A stretch of DNA of 64,000 bases from Phaeobacter sp. J2-8 (GCF_022867865.1 NZ_JALIEC010000006.1:248001-312000); one strand, 5' to 3'; positions 17,556 through 27,435 are shown, counted from the stretch's first letter. Program-made: numbers and translations. The notes: generated from the letters alone by a model not told the origin.

Positions 17556-18575
17556 TCAATGCGCGGCGCGAATTGCGGCGGCATCGGCCAGCACCCGGTC
17601 AACGACCTCGGCGCCATACACTTCGCGGGCCTTGTCATAGACGCTGGCCACGGCATCGCGGAACGGGCCGATATCCGGCGTGATGATCGTAGTGCCGTCG
17701 GCCTCCAGCTGTTCAATCTGTGCAGAGACCAAATCCGCCACCAATTTGCGGCTGAACGCCGAAGATTCAGCAGCCGCCTTTTGAATGGCCGCCTTGTCCG
17801 TGTCCGACAATTTGCCCCATGTGCTTTCCGCCACGGTCAACGGCAGCGGCGAATAGACATGGCGCGTCAGCGTCAGGTTCGGCGCGACTTCGGCAAATTT
17901 CAGCGACACGATGGTATCAACCGGGTTTTCCTGACCATGCACAGTGCCCTGCTGGATCGCCAGATAGACGTCTGTCACCGGCATCACCACGGTCTGGAAC
18001 CCGATGGCCTCCATCGTCCAGCGGATCATGTCGTTGGGAAAAACCCGCATCTTCTTGCCTTCGGCATCGGCGGGGCTGTTCAGCGGGAATGTGGTGGTAA
18101 AGCTGCGGAAACCGGCCTCCCATGTCGACAGAACGCGAATGCCCTTTTCCGGCATCTTGGCGAATTCACCCTGAAGCCATTCGGAACTGTCGTAAAACGC
18201 CCAGCCCTGCTCATAGCTGTCCACCAGGAACGGCATCGCCGTCAGGTTCAGCGACGGCATATGTGTCGCATAAGATCCGGTGGCCGATACGGTGAAATCG
18301 ACGCCGCCCAGTTGCAGCTGCTCGATCGCCTTGGGGTCATTGCCCAATTGGCAGGCCGGAAAGATCCGCACCTTGTAGCGGCCTTCGGTATATTCTTCGA
18401 CTTTTTCAGCAAAAACCTTGGCGGCCTGGTCGCGCGACCCGCCGGGATTGTCGGTGTGGCTGAATTTCAAAATGGACTGCGCATCCGCAGCCCCGGCGGC
18501 CAAGGCCAAAATTGCACTGGTCGCTATGGCCTTCAAAATGGGGGCCCCAAAAATGGGCGTCGTGGCAAATTTCAT
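17556..18575 (-). CDS. TRAP transporter substrate-binding protein (DctP)
   Basis: An intact 339-residue periplasmic receptor. A signal peptide ends at about AADAQS. The two-lobe DctP fold is recognisable by LKFSHTDNPGGSRDQAAKVFAEKV, FPACQLGNDPKAIEQLQLGGVDF and the TRAP-characteristic helix region VYLAIQQGTVHGQENPVDTI, with the carboxylate-binding Arg in EGKKMRVFPND. The start at 18575 has GGGAGGAGCT upstream. It begins the five-gene operon dctP-dctQ-dctM-ABM-MBL, with an inverted repeat 34 bp upstream as candidate operator. Confidence 0.94.
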   Translation of the reverse strand: MKFATTPIFGAPILKAIATSAILALAAGAADAQSILKFSHTDNPGGSRDQAAKVFAEKVEEYTEGRYKVRIFPACQLGNDPKAIEQLQLGGVDFTVSATGSYATHMPSLNLTAMPFLVDSYEQGWAFYDSSEWLQGEFAKMPEKGIRVLSTWEAGFRSFTTTFPLNSPADAEGKKMRVFPNDMIRWTMEAIGFQTVVMPVTDVYLAIQQGTVHGQENPVDTIVSLKFAEVAPNLTLTRHVYSPLPLTVAESTWGKLSDTDKAAIQKAAAESSAFSRKLVADLVSAQIEQLEADGTTIITPDIGPFRDAVASVYDKAREVYGAEVVDRVLADAAAIRAAH

Positions 18576-18608
18576 ATCAGCTCCTCCCTGAGCGATCTTG
18601 GTTATTGC

Positions 18609-18632
18609 ATTAATTTGCGTATGCGTTAATGA
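18609..18632. promoter_or_regulatory. Inverted repeat upstream of dctP (candidate GntR operator)
   Basis: CATTAA (18609..18614) and TTAATG (18627..18632) flank a 12-bp spacer, 34 bp before the dctP start. The 312-bp region 18576..18887 between the divergent genes otherwise shows no gene. The GntR regulator at 19912 is the natural candidate to bind here; this is inference from position. Confidence 0.4.
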
Positions 18633-18887
18633 ATGCGCTGTCAACTGCCGCAATCGGTATACTCGCGCTGAAATGCAAATCACCGGGTCTGAACCGGGCG
18701 CTGACATGGGTTGGACATCAGGTGCGGGGGCTGGCCATTTCCGCCGGGCCATGACACCCGATCGCACTTGAAACTGGCCGAGACCGAAACAGGCCCGAAG
18801 ACACATGAACCAAGGACAGGACATGCCACACCGAACCGCCCTTCGCAGCCAGACAGACAGAATGACCACCACCGTCGGATATGCATC

Positions 18888-19915
18888 ATGACCGACACTG
18901 CACTGCGCGTCGCCTGTGTCGGGGCGGCTATTTCAGCCAGTTTCATGTCGACAGCTGGACCCGAATGCCCGGCGTGTCATTGGTGGGTCAATGTGATCTG
19001 GATATGGCGCGGGCGGGCGTGCATGGCGCGCCGCCCTTTGATGATCTGGACCGGATGCTGACCCAGACCAGCCCCGACATTCTCGACATCATCGTGCCGC
19101 CGCCCGGCCACGCTGACACCATCCGCACTGCGCTGGCCCATGGCATCAAAACCATCATCTGCCAGAAACCCTTTTGCCGCGATCTGGACGAGGCCCGCGC
19201 CATCACAGCCGAGGCCGCAGCACAGGGCGCCACCCTGGTGGTGCATGAAAATTTCCGCTTTCAGCCCTGGTATCGGGCGATGCGCGATGCGCTCGACAGT
19301 GGCAAGGTCGGCACCGTGCTGCAAATGACCTTCCGCCTGCGCCCCGGGGATGGCCAGGGGCCTGACGCCTATCTCGAACGCCAACCCTATTTCCAGAAGA
19401 TGGAGCGTTTTCTGGTGCATGAAACCGCAGTGCATTGGGTTGACACCTTTCGCTATCTGCTGGGCGAACCAACGGCGGTCTATGCCGATCTGCGCCGGGT
19501 CAATCCGGTCATTGCCGGCGAGGATGCAGGCTATATCCTGTTTGATCACCCGAACGGCGTGCGCAGCCTGTTTGATGGCAACCGGCTGTTGGATCACGCC
19601 GCCGAAAACCACCGCAAAACCATGGGCGAGGCCGAAATCGAAGGCACCAAAGGCACGTTGTCACTGGGGGGTGACGGCGCGGTGTCGTTCCGCGCCTTTG
19701 GCAGCCGCGACATCGACACATGGATGCCGGCGCCGGACTTTCCCGGATTTGGCGGCGATTGCGTGCATCATCTGCAATCCCATGTGGTGGCAGCGGTGCG
19801 CAATGGCCATACGCCGGAAAATACCGCCTCTGACTACCTTGCGGTCATAGGGATCGAACAGGCAATATACCAATCTGCCAATTCCGGCCAAAAAGTCAGG
19901 CTGCCCCAAACGTGA
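18888..19915 (+). pseudogene. Gfo/Idh/MocA-family NAD(P)-dependent oxidoreductase, frameshifted near the start
   Basis: The first 13 codons from the ATG at 18888 give MTDTALRVACVGA; the rest of the Rossmann fold (GYFSQFHVDSW onward) is one frame back. Adding one G near 18927 recreates GAGYFSQFH and a 343-residue protein. The catalytic region includes QKPFCRDLDEA (the Lys of the EKP motif) and the C-terminal fold with HETAVHWVDTFRYLLGEP, where the His pair sits. It should oxidise a sugar or inositol-like hydroxyl. It overlaps the GntR gene by 4 bp and faces the TRAP operon. The break lies in a G-rich run, so an error is possible. Confidence 0.87.
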
Positions 19916-20583
19916 CGACACTGCACACCCCTTCCAACGCCCAGCGGGCCCAAACCCGATTGCGGGACATGATCCTGTCGGGCGAACTTGCCGCCGGCAC
20001 CGACCATCTGGAAAGCGAGCTGGCGGAAAAGCTCAGCATGTCACGCACCCCGGTGCGCGAGGCCTGTGTCATGCTGGAATCCCGTGGGCTGTTGTCGGTC
20101 CGCCCGCGCAAAGGCGTGCGCATTCTGCCGGTGTCCCCCGCCGACATGGAAGAAATCTATGACATCCTCACAGAGCTCGAGACCCTCGCCGCGCGCAAGG
20201 CGGCCGAGGATCGCCCACCCGAATCCGCGCTGGAAAACCTGAGCCAGGCGATCAAGGATATGGACCGCGCCCTGCTGGCCGAGGACCGCGATACATGGGC
20301 CCGCGCCGATCACCGGTTTCATCGTGAATTGATGCGGCTGGGGGCAAATCGGCGGGCGATGGACATCTTTGAAATGATGAGCGACCAGGTCGCCCGCGCC
20401 CGTCTGACCACGCTTTACATGCGCCCGGCCCCGGATCGGTCAAACGCCGATCACCATGCGGTGCTAGAGGCGATCCGCGATGGCGACGCCGAAAGGGCCG
20501 CCGCCCGCCACCGCGACCATCGCCAATATGCCAAGGCCATGTTGCTTGGCCTGTTGAAAAAGCACCGGCTCAGCCTGCTTTAG
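19912..20583 (+). CDS. GntR-family (FCD) transcriptional regulator
   Basis: A 223-residue GntR regulator: winged helix near residues 5-75 (ESELAEKLSMSRTPVREACVMLESRGLLSVRPRKGVRIL) and an FCD domain with the metal-binding pattern ADHRFHRELMRLGANRR and later ADHHAVLEAIRDGD. It starts with GTG inside the stop of the Gfo/Idh gene, so the two are co-expressed. It is the likely regulator of the divergent TRAP/ABM/MBL operon and of its own transcript. Confidence 0.92.
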   Translation: MTTLHTPSNAQRAQTRLRDMILSGELAAGTDHLESELAEKLSMSRTPVREACVMLESRGLLSVRPRKGVRILPVSPADMEEIYDILTELETLAARKAAEDRPPESALENLSQAIKDMDRALLAEDRDTWARADHRFHRELMRLGANRRAMDIFEMMSDQVARARLTTLYMRPAPDRSNADHHAVLEAIRDGDAERAAARHRDHRQYAKAMLLGLLKKHRLSLL

Positions 20584-20595
20584 GGTCAGACCCTG

Positions 20596-22122
20596 TCAAG
20601 TCGGCCCCTGGACCGCGGTATCCGCCATGGGAATTTCCCGCAACCGCAGCGACACAAGACAGGCCACCGCCGCCAGCCCCGCCGCGATCCAGAACACCGG
20701 ATGCAGCGCGTTGGAAAACCCGGCAAAGACCGCGTGCTGTGCCTGTACCGGCAGATGCGACACCAATTCGGCACTGATCGACCCGATGCCCTGACCGGCG
20801 GTGTCCGGCAGATGCCCGGCCAAATTCTGCGTCAGATTGGCACTGAACAACGCCCCAAAGGCCGCCGTCCCCACCGACCCGCCAATCAGACGGAACATAT
20901 TGGCGCTTGCCGTGCCAACGCCCAGCATATGCCGTGGCACATCGTTCTGAATCGCGGCAATGCCAATGGAAAACACCGGCCCCAGCCCCAATCCGACCAG
21001 CACCATCGACAGCGCCACCACCCAAAGCGACGACCCGACCGACAGAGTCGACAGGGCCAGCATCGCAAGCGCCAGCAACGCGGTCGACAGCACCGGCATC
21101 CACTTGTAGCGCCCGGTGCGGCTCATCACCCGGCCCGCCCCGGCAGACGACGCAATCAACCCGACCATCATCGGCGTCAGGAACAAACCGGACACCGCCG
21201 GCGTCACGCCCTGCACCACCTGCAAATACAACGGCATGAAGGTGATCGTGCTGAACATCGCAACGCCCACCATGAACCCCACGGTGTTGACCACCAGAAA
21301 TGTGTTGTTGCGAAACAGGCTGAGCGGCAACACCGGTTCCGCCGCGCGGCTTTCCACCACGATGAACCCGGCCAACGCCGCAAGACCCAGACCAATCATC
21401 CCAAGCATTTCCACACTGCCCCAGGCCAGCACCGACCCGCCAAGGTTCGACACCAGAACCGCAACCGACAACAGCACCGCCAGCAAAATCGCCCCGGCAA
21501 TGTCCAGCTTGACCGCCCGGTTGCGTTTCAGATCCGGCAGCGCCGCATGCAACACCACCAGCGCCAACAGACCAATCGGGAAATTGGCAAAGAAGATCCA
21601 ATGCCAGCTCAGCGCCTCGACCAGAAAGCCACCGAACAAGGGGCCAATGACGGTGGAAATCCCGAACACCGCCCCCATCATGCCCTGCGCCTGACCGCGT
21701 TGCCGGGCCGGTAGAACATCGGCGACAATGGCCATCGACACCACGATCAAACCGCCGCCGCCCAGCCCCTGGATCACCCGCCCGGCGATCAACACCTCCA
21801 TCGAATACGCCAATCCCGCCAGCGTCGCGCCCGCCAGAAAGACAAAGATCCCCAACTGCACCACCATCTTGCGGCCATAAAGATCCCCCAGCTTGCCCGC
21901 CACCGGCGCACCGATTGTCGAGGCCAGCAAATAGGCGGTGATGACCCAGGTCATATTCTCCATGCCGCCAAGATCCGCCACCATGACCGGAATCGCCGTG
22001 GTTACAATGGTTTGTCCCAGTGACGCAAAAAGCAGCGTCACCGCCACAGCGGCAAGCGCAATTCGGGTTTGATAGCGGTTGGCCCCGACGTCAGTCGGGT
22101 TTTGCGTTGTTGCGGTGCTCAT
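20596..22122 (-). CDS. DHA2-family MFS multidrug efflux transporter (EmrB/QacA-like)
   Basis: A drug:proton antiporter of 508 residues with 14 predicted transmembrane segments. Hallmarks are the antiporter motif region LDIV-like TTAIPVMVADLG in TM1, motif A GKLGDLYGRKMV, the motif C stretch GAVFGISTVIGPLFGGFLVE and SWHWIFFANFPIG. It should export toxic hydrophobic compounds. The ATG at 22122 matches the family N-terminus. It is divergent from a MarR gene with an inverted repeat between them, a standard repressor-efflux pair. No membrane-fusion (EmrA) gene is adjacent. Confidence 0.94.
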   Translation of the reverse strand: MSTATTQNPTDVGANRYQTRIALAAVAVTLLFASLGQTIVTTAIPVMVADLGGMENMTWVITAYLLASTIGAPVAGKLGDLYGRKMVVQLGIFVFLAGATLAGLAYSMEVLIAGRVIQGLGGGGLIVVSMAIVADVLPARQRGQAQGMMGAVFGISTVIGPLFGGFLVEALSWHWIFFANFPIGLLALVVLHAALPDLKRNRAVKLDIAGAILLAVLLSVAVLVSNLGGSVLAWGSVEMLGMIGLGLAALAGFIVVESRAAEPVLPLSLFRNNTFLVVNTVGFMVGVAMFSTITFMPLYLQVVQGVTPAVSGLFLTPMMVGLIASSAGAGRVMSRTGRYKWMPVLSTALLALAMLALSTLSVGSSLWVVALSMVLVGLGLGPVFSIGIAAIQNDVPRHMLGVGTASANMFRLIGGSVGTAAFGALFSANLTQNLAGHLPDTAGQGIGSISAELVSHLPVQAQHAVFAGFSNALHPVFWIAAGLAAVACLVSLRLREIPMADTAVQGPT

Positions 22123-22182
22123 AATACATTCTCCGGGGGCTGTGGGCGATGCTGCCCCAGCCTTAAAATCAATGTTGCTTGC

Positions 22183-22208
22183 ATTTATGTGCTGGCAGCA
22201 TGTAAATG
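22183..22208. promoter_or_regulatory. Imperfect palindrome, candidate MarR operator
   Basis: CATTTATGTGCT and AGCATGTAAATG are inverted around GGC (10 of 12 positions match). The site covers the short divergent promoter region between the efflux gene (start 22122) and the MarR gene (start 22238), as expected of a repressor that blocks both. Confidence 0.55.
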
Positions 22209-22237
22209 TCAACAGCATCTATTTGGAGAGCGAGGCC

Positions 22238-22834
22238 TTGCCCGACCGTGACACAGATCTGAAACGCCTGCTTGCGCAGGCCGACATCGGCGAAGACCTG
22301 AGCCAATCGGCCTTTGAACTGGATGCCATCATGCAGCATTGGCGCCGACGGGTGGTCAAACGCGAATTGGGGCAACGGGCCCTGGCCGATCTTGGGCTTG
22401 ATCTCGATCTGGCGTTGCTGGACGTGTTGATGGTGGTCTGGGCACCGTCGAATGAATTTGCCGACACCCCCGAGGGCGATGTCATGGTCTCGACCGTGGC
22501 CACCCGGCTTGGGATTGATCCCTCACGCGCCAGCCGCCTGACATCGGAATTGATCCGTCTTGGCCTGATCCGCCGCGCCGTCAGCCAGGAAGACGCCCGC
22601 CGCGCCGTGCTGGAACTGACCCCGGAGGGCGCACAAATCGTTCAGGCCGTGCGCCGGTACAAATTTCTGATCCTTGGCAATTTTCTCAAAGGCTGGAGCC
22701 CAGAGGAGCTGGCGACCTTTATCCCGCTGTTGGAACGGTTTTCCGCCTGGTCGGAAACCTCCGAAGATCCCACCGGCAAGATCGCCGCCGAAATCGACCG
22801 CCTGCGCAGCAGCCTGACAGACACCGCGCCCTAG
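22238..22834 (+). CDS. MarR-family transcriptional regulator
   Basis: A MarR-type winged-helix dimer of about 198 residues: central DNA-binding helices VSTVATRLGIDPSRASRLTS with the wing ELIRLGLIRRAVSQEDARRAVLELTPEG. I choose the TTG at 22238 because GGAGAGCGAGG lies directly upstream; the frame is open further upstream but runs through the divergent promoter. It is likely the repressor of the DHA2 pump, released by a phenolic or drug-like ligand. Confidence 0.87.
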   Translation: MPDRDTDLKRLLAQADIGEDLSQSAFELDAIMQHWRRRVVKRELGQRALADLGLDLDLALLDVLMVVWAPSNEFADTPEGDVMVSTVATRLGIDPSRASRLTSELIRLGLIRRAVSQEDARRAVLELTPEGAQIVQAVRRYKFLILGNFLKGWSPEELATFIPLLERFSAWSETSEDPTGKIAAEIDRLRSSLTDTAP

Positions 22835-22887
22835 ACCCCCGCCATCAGTACAACCAAAGGGTCCGGCACGCCCAACCCGACACGAAA

Positions 22888-22909
22888 GCGCGCGACAACC
22901 GCCGCGCGC
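22888..22909. terminator. GC hairpin between convergent genes
   Basis: GCGCGCG and CGCGCGC form a 7-bp stem with an 8-nt loop between the MarR stop and the end of the sugar-binding-protein gene. A T-run (ACTTTT) follows at some distance on +, and TTTCG follows on -. It is a probable bidirectional terminator, with weak T-tracts. Confidence 0.4.
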
Positions 22910-22932
22910 CCAATAGACTTTTGTGATAGATC

Positions 22933-23880
22933 TTATTGCGTCAGAGTGAAGGGGCCGGTGTAATTGGCCACATTGTCCGGCGTGATCAGCAGGCAGTCAA
23001 ACAGCTGCTTTTCCGCGTCGACCATCGGTGTGCCGTTCTTGATATAGTAATCGGCCTGCACCACCGCTTCGCGCGAAAACACAGCAACCGGTTGCAGCAC
23101 GGTATAGGCCATTTCGCCGGCCTTGACCGCTTCGACCGCATCGGGCGATCCGTCAAATCCGCCCACAAACACACCGTCCAGCTTGCCCGCTTCCTTCAGC
23201 GCGGCAATCGCCCCCAGCGCCATTTCGTCATTGCCCGAAATCACAGCGTCGATTTCCGGGTTGGCCTGAATGATCGACTGCATCTTGTTGTAACCTTGGG
23301 TCCGGTCCCAATTGGCCACTTCCTCGGCCACTTTTTCCAGACCGGGATATTGGCTCAGCACGGTGTTGTAACCGTTCGACCGGGTGGCGGCGTTGTTGTC
23401 AGCGGGGTTGCCAAAGAATTCGACATATTTCGCTTCGTCGCCAACCATGCTCTGCCAGGCCACAGCTCCAATCGCCGCGCCCTGGGCGTTGTTCGACACA
23501 AGCTGGGCAATCGCAATGCCGGCCTCGTTGATTTCCGCATTGACCAGGAACACCGGAATGCCGGCTTCGGTGGCCTTGCGCACCACACCCACCGACCCAT
23601 CGGCATTGGCCGGATCAAGAATGATCGCCTTGGCGCCATTGGTGATCGCGGCGTCAATCAGGTTGGATTCGGTGTTGGTGTCACCTTTGTGGGCGGCCAC
23701 GGTGGCCTCATACCCCAGTTCCTCGGCGGTGGCCTTGGCAACTTCGCCTTCGGTAAACCAATACGGATTTGCCGGATCGGTAACGATGATCGAGATCAGG
23801 CCTTCGGCCCAGGCCGAGCAGGCCATCAGTGGCAACGAGGCCGCAGCGGCCAAAAGCGCGCGTTTGGTAAATGAGATCAT
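22933..23880 (-). CDS. eryG: Sugar ABC transporter substrate-binding protein (erythritol-type, EryG-like)
   Basis: A periplasmic binding protein of the ribose/type-1 fold, 315 residues, with a signal peptide ending near ACSAWA/EG. The mature start LISIIVTDPANPYWFTEGE, the hinge region LDPANADGSVGVVRKATEAGIPVFLVNAE and AVISGNDEMALGAIAALKEAG match sugar and polyol receptors. It is the last gene of the minus-strand transport operon (DUF2291, ATPase, permease, receptor), divergent from eryABCD, so erythritol or a related tetritol is the likely ligand. The gene symbol rests on context. Confidence 0.88.
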   Translation of the reverse strand: MISFTKRALLAAAASLPLMACSAWAEGLISIIVTDPANPYWFTEGEVAKATAEELGYEATVAAHKGDTNTESNLIDAAITNGAKAIILDPANADGSVGVVRKATEAGIPVFLVNAEINEAGIAIAQLVSNNAQGAAIGAVAWQSMVGDEAKYVEFFGNPADNNAATRSNGYNTVLSQYPGLEKVAEEVANWDRTQGYNKMQSIIQANPEIDAVISGNDEMALGAIAALKEAGKLDGVFVGGFDGSPDAVEAVKAGEMAYTVLQPVAVFSREAVVQADYYIKNGTPMVDAEKQLFDCLLITPDNVANYTGPFTLTQ

Positions 23881-23975
23881 TGGAAGTCTCTCCCTTGGGG
23901 TTGGTTGGGTGCCGGCGGACCGGCGATCTTCGCGTCGGGTCTCCTCGCCCGAATATCCGCGAAACTGGATGGGGA

Positions 23976-25040
23976 TCAGCCCTTGCGGCCTTTGCCCCCG
24001 TATTGGATCGAATTCAGCATCACGGCGAGCACGATCACCGCACCGGTAAACACCGTCTGCCAGTAGGAACTGACGCCGATAATCACGAGACCATCTGACA
24101 GAAAGCCGATGACAAAAGCCCCCAGCAACGTGCCGCGCACCGTGCCGCGCCCGCCCATCAGGCTCGCGCCGCCGACCACAACCGCGGCAATCGCCGTCAA
24201 TTCATAGGTGGTGCCCGCCGTCGGCCCCGCCGACGTCAGCTGGGACGACAGCACCAGCCCCGCAATCGCGGCACAGACCCCCGACAGAACATAAACCGTG
24301 ATCTGAACCTTCTTGACCGGCACGCCGGACAATTCCGCCGCGCGTTCATTGCCGCCCGACGAATAGAGCCAGCGACCAAATGCGGTCCGCGCCAGCAAAA
24401 GCCCCGCCAAAATCGCCACCACCGCCAGCACAATCACCCCGATCGGCACGCCGCCGATACGGTTGAAGCCCAGCCAGTTGAACCCGGTGTTGCCGAATTC
24501 CGGCCGCCCCGACAGGTTGTTGAACGTCAGACCATTGGTCATCAAAAGCGCCACGCCGCGCGCCACATAGAGCGAACCCAAAGTGGCGACAAAGGCCGGC
24601 ACCCGGAAAAACGCAACCAGTATACCGTTGACCGCGCCGACAAATGCACCAAGCGCCAGCGTCAGCAACACCACCGCCCAGACCGGCGGATAAAGGATCA
24701 CCCCCGCCGCCTCCAGCTCGATCCCCTGCATCAGATAGCCGGCAAAAACCCCGGTCAGCCCCAACACCGACCCAACCGAAAGGTCGATGCCGCCATTCAG
24801 GATCACCAGCATCATGCCAATGGACAACAGGCCGAAAATCGCAACGTGATTGGCCATGATAAGAAAGTTCGACACCGTCGCGTAATTCGGCGACAGAAAG
24901 GAAAAGATCGCGATAATGGCGATCAGCGCGAAAAACGCCCGCCCCTCCAGCAATATCTGCACGAGACTGGCTTTCTCCCCGAACATCTGGGCGATCAGCC
25001 CGCCCGAGCCATGTTTCTTGTGGGTGGTGACGTCGGTCAT
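23976..25040 (-). CDS. eryF: Sugar ABC transporter permease (erythritol-type, EryF-like)
   Basis: A membrane subunit of the RbsC/branched-chain-permease family, 354 residues, with eight to ten hydrophobic segments. Family motifs are GGIDLSVGSVLGLTGVFAGY, NGILVAFFRVPAFVATLGSLYVARGVALLMTNG, YSSGGNERAAELSGVPV (the cytoplasmic coupling loop) and AIAAVVVGGASLMGGRGTVRGTLLGA. Its ATG overlaps the stop of the ATPase-SorC gene by 4 bp, which argues that the unusual C-terminal extension of that ATPase is truly translated to its end. Confidence 0.93.
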   Translation of the reverse strand: MTDVTTHKKHGSGGLIAQMFGEKASLVQILLEGRAFFALIAIIAIFSFLSPNYATVSNFLIMANHVAIFGLLSIGMMLVILNGGIDLSVGSVLGLTGVFAGYLMQGIELEAAGVILYPPVWAVVLLTLALGAFVGAVNGILVAFFRVPAFVATLGSLYVARGVALLMTNGLTFNNLSGRPEFGNTGFNWLGFNRIGGVPIGVIVLAVVAILAGLLLARTAFGRWLYSSGGNERAAELSGVPVKKVQITVYVLSGVCAAIAGLVLSSQLTSAGPTAGTTYELTAIAAVVVGGASLMGGRGTVRGTLLGAFVIGFLSDGLVIIGVSSYWQTVFTGAVIVLAVMLNSIQYGGKGRKG

Positions 25041-27435
25041 GACTTCAGGTCTCCGTTTCCGTGCTGCGCGGCGTTGGGGCTGTCCATTTCGACAATGGCC
25101 CGTGCTGCGTGTTCGTCGATGATCAGCCCGCGCAACAATCCGCTCTCCAGAACGGCTTTGATGGCTTGGGGTTTCAGGGCGCCGCCGGCCACGGCGACAA
25201 TGCGGCGGCCTTTCAGCTGGTCGCGCGGCAGGGTCAGAATGCGGTCGCTGACCTCCTGACCCACGGGTTTCCCGCGCCGGTCAAAGAAGTGGCCCAGCAT
25301 TTCGCCAACCCCGCCGGCCTGCGCAATCCCGGCCATGTCCGCCGGTGCAATCATGCCTGCGCTGACCAATTCGGCCTCTGGCGTGGTGGTGCCGATGCCA
25401 ACAATCAAAAGATCCGCCTGCGCGGCCAATGCCGCCGCTTGTTGAACCGCGCCCTGGTTCAAAAGCACCGCGCGATCCGCCGCGGAATTGGCGATAAAGG
25501 GCGCCGGCATCACCACCGGCTCTGCCCCGGTCCGCGCCGCCAGATGTGACACAATGGTATGTGGATTTTCATCCGCGCCACCGGTCAGCGCCCCCATCAG
25601 CGACACGATTTTCAGATCCTGCGCCTGCGGCAAATCGGGCGTATCCGCACAGGCCAGAAGCGTCCGGCCATGGCCGACCCCGATCACCCGGGTGCCCCCG
25701 CCAGAGTTTGCGGCAGAATTTCCAGCAGAGATTTCGGCGGACAAAAACGCACCACCCGCGCGCCCCAACGGCCCAAGCGCCAGTGCGTCACCATCCCGCC
25801 CCAGATCATCCTGCCCCGCATCGGCAACCACCTGACAATGGTCCAGCCCAAAGGCCGCGATCAGGCTCTGTTCCAGATCAACCTCACCCGAGGCCGCCAT
25901 GATTTGTTCCTTGGTGGCGTCGGGGCCGAAGCTGGCGGAAATCTTACCCTTGTGCATGACGACAATGCGATGGGCGATGGACAGACATTCACTGACCTCA
26001 GAGGTGGAATAAACCACCGCCAGCCCCTGCTGCGCGCCTTCCGCCAACAGGCGGAACACCTCGGCCTTGGCCCCGATGTCGATGCCGCGCGAAGGTTCGT
26101 CCAGCAACACCACGGACGGTTTGGTCGCCAGCATCTTGCCGATCACCACCTTCTGTTGATTGCCACCCGACAGCGACCCGATCGCCGCCCCGCCGCCATC
26201 GGTCTTGATCGTGACCTCGCGGATCGACCGGTCAATGATCGCCTGTTCGTCCGGGCGAGAAGTAAACAACCGTTTGGTAAACGCCCCGATAGAGGCCAGC
26301 GACAGGTTCTGTCCGACCGACATGGTCTGCACCAACCCGTCGCGCTGGCGATCCTCCGGCGTCAGCACCAGACCGGCCTCGATCCGCTGGGCGATGGACA
26401 TGCCCGCCAGATCCCGACCATGCAGCGCCACCGACCCGCCCGACGCGGGCAAACGTCCGGCGATACATTCCATCATCTCGGTCCGTCCTGCGCCCATCAG
26501 ACCATAGATGCAAACGATCTCGCCCTGACGCAGATCCAGCGACAGCCGATCCACCACCGAAAACCCCGACCCGCCGGAGGCACGCTCAGGTTCCTGATCG
26601 ACAGCGCGACATCGCCAAATTCCACCTCTGGCGGCGATCCCAGATCGAAATTCTCGCCCACCATGTTGCGCACGATCCATTCCAGATCAATCTCGGCGCG
26701 CGGCGCATAGGCGGTCATCACCCCATCCCGCAGCACCACCGCGTGATCGGTGATTTCCAATGCCTCTTCCAGATGGTGCGAGATATAGACAATCGACACC
26801 CCCCGCGCCTTCAGGTCATGGATCACCTTGAACAGCACCTCGACCTCGGATGCTGACAGCGCCGATGTCGGCTCGTCCATGATCAGAATGCGGGAATTCA
26901 CCGAAAGCGCACGGGCGATTTCAACAATCTGCTGCTGGCCCAGACGCAGATCCTCGACCGGGGTCAGCGGATCAATGTCTTCTTCCAGCTCCGCCATAAG
27001 CGCGCGGCACTGGCGTTCCTCTTCGGCGAAATTTACCCCGCGCGGGCCCATGATCTCGCGGCCCATAAAGATATTGTCGCGCACATTCATATTCGGCGCC
27101 AGCGACAGTTCCTGGTGAATGATCGAAATCCCCTGTTCGCGGGCTTCGACCGTGGATTTGATCGCCAGCGGTTTGCCATCAAGGATCAATTCGCCAGAGG
27201 TCGGCAAATGCACCCCCGACAGGATCTTCATCAGGGTCGATTTGCCCGCGCCATTTTCACCAAACAGCGTGGTGACCTGACCGCGATGCACGTCAAAATT
27301 CACACCTTTCAACGCATGGACCGCGCCGAAACTCTTGGTGACATCGCGGGCTGCCAATACAACCTCGGTCTTGTCGGGCGCGGCCCTGTCGCGGGTTGCG
27401 CTTGTTGGCACGTGCCGGGCTTCGGTTTGCATCAC
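25037..27435 (-). pseudogene. eryE: Erythritol-type ABC ATPase fused to a SorC-family sugar-binding domain, frameshifted
   Basis: The first frame (27435 down to about 26562) gives ATPase domain 1: Walker A GENGAGKST (residues 59-67), signature LGQQQ and Walker B ILIMDEPTSALS. The second frame gives domain 2 with the degenerate Walker A GLMGAGRTE, signature LSGGNQQKV and LLDEPSRGIDIGAK. This is the RbsA-type two-domain motor. A base missing at the A-run 26560..26563 (T-run on the coding strand) joins the frames. After domain 2, with no stop, come about 280 residues homologous to the ligand domain of SorC regulators (about 25882 down to 25037). They align with EryD from LEQ...YGL onward: VIGVGHGRTL, IVSLMGALTGG, GEMLGHFFD, GLIIDEHAARAIV. 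The EryD DNA-binding helix is absent. The predicted total is about 799 residues against about 500 for normal RbsA-type ATPases. Confidence 0.85.

Noticed and set aside
25250-25275. Possible parS-like element (GACCCACGGGTTTC)
   Set aside because: Only the GC-rich centre matches, without the CTTA/TAAG ends, and it lies inside the SorC domain coding sequence.
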